From Streptomyces sp. MNU76 (GTDB lineage: Bacteria; Actinomycetota; Actinomycetes; Streptomycetales; Streptomycetaceae), in assembly GCF_020982545.1 (NCBI RefSeq), contig NZ_JAJKLK010000006.1, forward strand, positions 124,001-188,000: a stretch of 64,000 nt of DNA. Reading direction: 5' to 3'. The translations under genes were made by a program, and so were the position numbers. The notes below the pieces were generated by a model. The model was not told where the DNA came from, ran no database searches, and saw nothing but the letters and a program-made list of their open reading frames with translations. This document shows, piece by piece, positions 59,736 through 64,000 of this stretch (position 1 is its first letter; each line of letters begins with the position of its first letter).

Positions 59736-59994
59736 GACGACTCCGTATCTCGGTATCTCTGTCTGCTGCGCCGATCGGTACAGCCGGTGGCACCGAGCGG
59801 AGCGACAACGGTCTGATGTCGGCACCGGACCTGCCGACGCGTGTCGCTCCCACTCGGCCCCAGGGCCGGACGGACCGGGACCGCTTGATCGTCGCGCCCT
59901 CCTCCGCATCGTGGCTTGGTGGAACTCTGAGGCTTTTCTGAGGAGAGGCCGAGGGCGGACTCGACGGCGCCACGGTCACCGCGGCGAACATCGG

Positions 59995-60027
59995 CCGCCT
60001 CGCCTGGAGGCCCTCCAGGCGAGGCGG
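59995..60027. other. Long perfect hairpin in the divergent gap
   Basis: 15-bp stem CCGCCTCGCCTGGAG / CTCCAGGCGAGGCGG with a 3-nt loop, in the 467-bp gap 59736-60202 between divergent genes, so it is not an obvious terminator for either. The gap otherwise holds no gene. Confidence 0.7.
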
Positions 60028-60202
60028 TCCGCAACCGGCTTGAGCGGTCCGTGGCAGTAGACCGATCTCGGGGTCCACCTGATGCAACGCCAGGCGCTGG
60101 GCCCCGGCAACCAGTGCGGCATGCCGCTTGATCAGCCGGAGCCTGAAGATCGCAGGGTCCAGCGGTGTCCCGGGGCCGTGGCTCAGGTCTACCCTGCCGA
60201 CC

Positions 60203-61084
60203 GTGCCCTCCATCTACCGCGGCCCGGCGGACCGACGACGTGTACGGGACTGGTGTCTCGAACGGCTCGACAGCTGGGACGTGCCGCACCGACGCGGTGA
60301 GATCAGGACGGAGGCCGGCGTCACCAGCGTGCTCCTCGTCGGCGCGGAGCCGGTGGCATCCTCGTCGACGGTGGTGCTGGTGCCGGGAACCAACACCAAC
60401 GGGGCCGTCTGCCGTCACCTGGCCGGGGCGCTCGCGGCCCGCTGGCCGACCGTCGTGCTCGACGTGCCCGGCCAGCCCGGTCTGAGCGCGGACGTCCGCC
60501 CGCGCCGGGGACGGTCCGCGTGGTACGGGCGTTGGCTCACCGAGGCATTGGAACAGGCGGTGCCGGGGCCGGCCCTGCTCGTCGGGCATTCGCTGGGCGG
60601 CGCCGTCGTGCTCGCCTCCGACTCCCCGCGCATCGCCGGGCGGTTGCTGCTCTCCAGTGCCGGGCTGGTGCGGCTGCGGGTCCCGTTGGGCGTGGTGGCG
60701 GCCACCGTGCCGTGGCTCGCCCGGCCGACTCTGCCGAGGACCGCCCGACTGCTGCGTCGGATGACGGCCTTCGACGAGCGGGTGCCGGACGAGCTCACGG
60801 AGTGGATGACGCTGGTCGCCCGCAGCTGCCGCAGCAGTCTCGCCCCTCCCCCGCTGCCGCCCGGGTTGCTGGCGCGACGCCGGTCGGTGCCGTGCGTCGT
60901 GGCCACGGGTCGCCATGACGTCTTCCTGCCGCCCCAGCACATCGGACCGGCCGCCCAGCGGCACCTCGGCGCCCGGTTGCACGTCATGGACGACTCGGGT
61001 CACCTGCTGCTGGACGAGTCTCCCGACGAGGTCGTCGCCCTGGTGGCACGGGCCCTGGCTTCCGCGTACGGGGACGGCGCGTGA
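60203..61084 (+). CDS. Alpha/beta hydrolase
   Basis: 293 aa from GTG 60203 (SIYRGPADRRRVRDWCLERL); no good ribosome site, and the in-frame codon at 60128 is an alternative. Fold features: VVLVPGTNTNGAVCRHLA, VVLDVPGQPGLSAD, ALLVGHSLGGAVVLA with Ser in GHSLGG, VVATGRHDVFLPP (Asp) and DDSGHLLLDESP (His). Soluble esterase/lipase-like enzyme; substrate unknown. Ends 40 bp before the convergent trkA. Confidence 0.8.
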   Translation: MPSIYRGPADRRRVRDWCLERLDSWDVPHRRGEIRTEAGVTSVLLVGAEPVASSSTVVLVPGTNTNGAVCRHLAGALAARWPTVVLDVPGQPGLSADVRPRRGRSAWYGRWLTEALEQAVPGPALLVGHSLGGAVVLASDSPRIAGRLLLSSAGLVRLRVPLGVVAATVPWLARPTLPRTARLLRRMTAFDERVPDELTEWMTLVARSCRSSLAPPPLPPGLLARRRSVPCVVATGRHDVFLPPQHIGPAAQRHLGARLHVMDDSGHLLLDESPDEVVALVARALASAYGDGA

Positions 61085-61124
61085 CAGGAGACGGACGGCA
61101 CAGCTCGGCTCGGCTCGGCTCGGT

Positions 61125-61847
61125 TCAGCTCAGCTCGGCGAAGGTCTCCACCGCGTGGGTCTTGCCGGTGACCACGATGACGTCGCCCTGCTGGACGACC
61201 GTGTCGGCGGTGGCGTACGTGAAGTCCTCACCGGGGCGCTTGATGCCGACGACCGTGACGCCGTACCGGCTGCGGACGTGGCTCTGGCCGAGGGGGACGC
61301 CGGTGGCGATGTCCGGGGCGACGGTCTTCACCAGGGCGTAGTCGTCGTCGAACTCGATGAAGTCCAGCATCCGGCCGGTGACCAGGTGGGCCACCCGTTC
61401 GCCCATCTCGTGCTCGGGCAGGACGACATGGTGGACGCCGAGGCGTTCGAGGATCTGGCCGTGCTGGCGGCTGATGGCCTTGGCCCAGATGTTGGGCACC
61501 TCGGCATCCAGCAGGTTGGAGCTGACCAGGATGGACGCCTCGACGTCGGTGCCGATGCCGACGACGGCGCTGGTGAAGTCGTGTACGCCGAGCTGGCGGA
61601 GCACCTCGGGATCGGTGCAGTCGGCGACCGCCGAGTGCGTCAGTCCGTCGCTGTACTTCTGCACGAGCCGGGTGTCGGTGTCGATGCCGAGGACGTCCCA
61701 GCCGCGGTGCATCAGCTCGTTCGCCAGGGAGCTGCCGAAACGGCCGAGGCCGATGACCGCGACCCGCTGCTCCCCGGCCTGCTGGGCTTGCTGGTGGGCC
61801 AGGCGCTTGCGGCGGCGTCGGCGCAGGGAGTTCAGGTAGTTAACCAA
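61125..61847 (-). CDS. trkA: TrkA-family potassium uptake regulator
   Basis: 240 aa. The start is TTG 61847, overlapping the trkH stop by 8 bp; a basic N-terminus (RRRRRKRLAH) precedes the RCK_N Rossmann fold (QRVAVIGLGRFGSSLANELM, GIDTDTRLVQ, ADCTDPEVLRQLGV) and an RCK_C domain at about 150-238. Binds NAD/ATP and gates the TrkH/KtrB channel from the cytoplasm. Operon with trkH in the order trkH-trkA. Confidence 0.93.
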   Translation of the reverse strand: MVNYLNSLRRRRRKRLAHQQAQQAGEQRVAVIGLGRFGSSLANELMHRGWDVLGIDTDTRLVQKYSDGLTHSAVADCTDPEVLRQLGVHDFTSAVVGIGTDVEASILVSSNLLDAEVPNIWAKAISRQHGQILERLGVHHVVLPEHEMGERVAHLVTGRMLDFIEFDDDYALVKTVAPDIATGVPLGQSHVRSRYGVTVVGIKRPGEDFTYATADTVVQQGDVIVVTGKTHAVETFAELS

Positions 61848-63213
61848 TGACGGGTCGCTCCTCGGGCAGTTCGTAGCGGCGGACGCGTTCGCGCAGGGCC
61901 AGCGCCGAGACCAGGGTGACCGGGCCGAGGCGGCCGATGAACATCAGCAGGACGAGGATCAGCTGTCCGGCGTCGGGGAAGTCGGCGGTGATGCCGGTGG
62001 ACAGCCCGACCGTGGCGAAGGCGGAGACGACCTCGAACAGCACTCCGTCCAGCGGCAGCGAGGTCATGCTGAGCAGGGCCAGCGTGGCGGCCATGACCAG
62101 GCCGACGCCGAGCAGCACCACGGTCAGCGCCTGGCGCAGGCTGTGCGGGGCGAGTCTGCGGCCCAGGACCGTGGAGTTGGGTTCGCCGCGCACCTCGGCG
62201 ATGATCGCGACGGCCAGGACCGCGAACGTGGTGACCTTGATGCCGCCCGCGGTACCCGCGCTGCCACCGCCGACGAACATCAGCATGCAGGTCATCAGGA
62301 GTGTGGAGGCGTGCATGGCCCCGATGTCGAGGGAGTTGAAGCCGGCGGTGCGGGTCATCGCGGAGTGGAAGAACCCGTTCAGCAGCTTCGCGGGCCAGTC
62401 GTGCGATCCGAGAGTGGCCGGGTTGGTCCACTCCAGCAGACAGGTGAGCAGGGTGCCGAGGGCGAGCAGCACGACGGTGGTGACGAGCGTCAGCCTGGTG
62501 TGCAGGGTCCAGTTGCGGCGTCCGGTGGTGCGGTGGCGGTTGCGGTGGCGGAGCAGTTCCAGGAGGACGGGGAAGCCGAGCCCGCCGAGGATCACGGCGA
62601 CGGCGATCGGCAGGGTGACCCACGGGTCCTGGGCATAGCGGGTCAGGCTGTCGGCGTGCAGGCCGAAGCCGGCGTTGTTGAAGGCCGACACGGCGTGGAA
62701 GTAGCCCAGGTACACGGCCTCGCCGATGGAGTCGCCGTAGCCGAAGCGGAAGCGCAGGGAGAGGACCGCGCCGACCGCGAGTTCCACGATCAGCGTCGTG
62801 CCCGCGACGCCGAGCAGCACCCGCCGCACGTCACCGATGTCCAGGCTCTTGGTCTCCGCCTGCGCGGTGAGCTGCAGTCGCAGCCGCAGCTTCCCCGAGA
62901 CCAGCAGCGCGAGCAGGGAGGCCATGGTCATGATGCCGAAGCCGCCGATCTGGATCAGCGCGAGGATCACGCCCTCGCCGAAGCCGCTCCAGTACGTGCC
63001 GGTGTCCACCACGGCCAGGCCCGTCACGCACACGGCCGAGGTGGACGTGAACAGCGCGGTCACCAGCCCCGTGGCCGTACCGTCCTCGGCGGCGAGCGGC
63101 AGCGCGAGCAGCCCGGTCCCGAGGGCGATCGCGGCGGCGAAGGCCAGCACGACCGTACGGGCCGGGTGCGCGGTCAACAGCGACCTGCGCGGATGCGCGG
63201 AACGTCTCGCCAC
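61840..63213 (-). CDS. trkH: TrkH/KtrB-family potassium transporter
   Basis: 457 aa from GTG 63213 (AGGGGGAG upstream). Four pore loops are visible: TSTSAVCVTGLAVVDT, FHAVSAFNNAGFGL, FHSAMTRTAGFNSLD and FEVVSAFATVGLST, each with the central Gly of the selectivity filter; eight membrane helices surround them. Family: KtrB-type K+ (or Na+/K+) uptake with TrkA. It uses the same stop/start overlap as its regulator. Signal-like N-terminal basic segment ARRSAHPRRSLLTAHPART. Confidence 0.93.
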   Translation of the reverse strand: MARRSAHPRRSLLTAHPARTVVLAFAAAIALGTGLLALPLAAEDGTATGLVTALFTSTSAVCVTGLAVVDTGTYWSGFGEGVILALIQIGGFGIMTMASLLALLVSGKLRLRLQLTAQAETKSLDIGDVRRVLLGVAGTTLIVELAVGAVLSLRFRFGYGDSIGEAVYLGYFHAVSAFNNAGFGLHADSLTRYAQDPWVTLPIAVAVILGGLGFPVLLELLRHRNRHRTTGRRNWTLHTRLTLVTTVVLLALGTLLTCLLEWTNPATLGSHDWPAKLLNGFFHSAMTRTAGFNSLDIGAMHASTLLMTCMLMFVGGGSAGTAGGIKVTTFAVLAVAIIAEVRGEPNSTVLGRRLAPHSLRQALTVVLLGVGLVMAATLALLSMTSLPLDGVLFEVVSAFATVGLSTGITADFPDAGQLILVLLMFIGRLGPVTLVSALALRERVRRYELPEERPVIG

Positions 63214-63456
63214 GGCTCCCCCTCTGCGTATGCACGGTCCGTCAAGGATGGGTAGGGACTTCGTACGGGGTCCGTCCAACCCGCGCGGCCGTCACCCTAT
63301 CCGGCGACGGCCGGCGAACACGCAGCACTCACGAACCGCTCCGGGGCGGTCCCGGCGGATCCGGTGCGGGCGAGGCCGTGGATTCCGTGCAGGCCGTGGA
63401 GGCCGAGTACGCCCCTTCCGCCTGCCACCGTCTCTCCGGCTCACGCCTCCGGCATC

Positions 63457-64000
63457 TCAGCCCGTGCCCTCGGCACCGTCGCGGCCGAGGGCGGCGCGCT
63501 GGTAGATGTCGGGGATGCCGTCGGCGTCCTCGTCCCGGTTCTCGGCCTCCCACAGGCGGCGGTAGACGCCGTTGCGGCGTTTGATCAGCAGGGCCGCGAC
63601 GGCGGCGGCGATCAGGGAGCCGAGCAGCACGGCCACCTTGACGTGCTCGACGTCGGCCGGATCGGTGAAGGCCAGTTCGCCGATGAGCAGGGCCACGGTG
63701 AAGCCGATGCCCGCCAGTACCGCGAGGGCGAACACGTCCGCCCAGGCCAGGTCGGGGTTGAGGCGGGCCCGGGTGAAGCGGGCGGCGAGGTAGGTGCCGG
63801 CGAAGATGCCCACCGTCTTGCCCAGCACCAGTCCGAGGACGACGCCCAGGGGCTCCGGTTGCGTGAACACCGCGCCCAGGGCGGCGCCCGACACGCTCAC
63901 CCCGGCGGCGAACAGTGCGAACAGCGGCACCGCCACGCCGGCCGAGACCGGCCGCAGCAGGTGTTCGGTCCGCTCCCCGGGGGAGGCGTCCTCGTCCTCG
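63457..64000 (-). CDS. nhaA: Na+/H+ antiporter NhaA, partial (N-terminal part outside the window)
   Basis: The last about 180 residues of NhaA are visible; the gene runs off the window end at 64000. Seen: PLFALFAAGVSVSGAAL, VLGLVLGKTVGIFAGTYLAA, WADVFALAVLAGIGFTVALL, LIGELAFTDP and AVLLGSLIAAAVAALLIKRR, matching the C-terminal helices of NhaA. The tail DEDADGIPDIYQRAALGRDG is outside the family core. Exchanges Na+ for H+ at the cytoplasmic membrane; the critical Asp pair would be in the part not seen. Next to trkH/trkA, so an ion-homeostasis neighbourhood. Confidence 0.9.
   Translation of the reverse strand, partial: EDEDASPGERTEHLLRPVSAGVAVPLFALFAAGVSVSGAALGAVFTQPEPLGVVLGLVLGKTVGIFAGTYLAARFTRARLNPDLAWADVFALAVLAGIGFTVALLIGELAFTDPADVEHVKVAVLLGSLIAAAVAALLIKRRNGVYRRLWEAENRDEDADGIPDIYQRAALGRDGAEGTG

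Overview
The window is high-GC actinobacterial DNA and looks like a Streptomyces chromosome. Support for this: GTG/TTG starts, many 1 to 8 nt start/stop overlaps, proteins typical of the genus (DUF5994, DUF2690, HTTM/DUF5819 pair, Asp23 cluster with AmaP, RepSA remnant), and tRNA-derived attachment scars. Everything here was read by eye; no database search was run.

Layout. 0-14.2 kb: a lipid/polyketide locus with an MGT-type glycosyltransferase, a secreted antigen-85-like acyltransferase/esterase, a crotonyl-CoA carboxylase/reductase, one large PKS (ACP-KS-AT-degenerate DH-KR-ACP-degenerate carrier-TE), a fatty acyl-AMP ligase (FAAL) and a DHA2 exporter. Together these resemble the mycobacterial mycolate machinery (FadD32, Pks13, Ag85), with alkylmalonyl-CoA supplied by a reductive carboxylase. 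14.3-16.5 kb: a junkyard of MFS, IS481 and IS630 fragments. 16.8-20.1 kb: an ice-binding-like secreted protein and a DUF5819/HTTM pair. 20.2-22.7 kb: a decayed attachment site, a CmtR-like regulator with a CDF metal exporter, and ISL3 and integrase remnants. 22.7-26.7 kb: an envelope-stress Asp23/Gls24 cluster. 26.9-35.4 kb: fatty acid desaturase, a MITE, and small stress/signalling genes (STAS, GNAT-like, DUF5994, PRC-barrel, SpoIIE phosphatase). 35.5-36.4 kb: a decayed integrase-RepSA pair from an actinomycete integrative element. 37.1-43.7 kb: APC permease, a second MITE copy next to an ECF sigma remnant, two membrane-anchored HTH proteins and two secreted peptidoglycan-binding proteins. 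43.9-44.7 kb: two more attachment-site scars. 44.8-48.6 kb: TetR plus a deiodinase/redoxin-like membrane protein with matching palindromes, MarR, and a broken gene. 48.6-52.8 kb: a sulfur module (TusA-like, MFS, ArsR-rhodanese, metallo-beta-lactamase hydrolase) in which a deletion has fused the hydrolase to a second, beheaded MFS. 53.1-61.1 kb: DUF4142, two paralogous winged-helix/alpha-beta-hydrolase fusions around a small secreted protein, a 4-coumarate-CoA-ligase-like enzyme and a hydrolase. 61.1-64 kb: TrkA/TrkH potassium uptake and a partial NhaA antiporter.

The strongest candidate for something new is the 0-14 kb locus, a possible short mycolate-like glycolipid pathway in an organism type not known to make mycolates. 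The rest mixes ordinary Streptomyces accessory genes with many scars of integrative elements, a duplicated MITE and deletion fusions.
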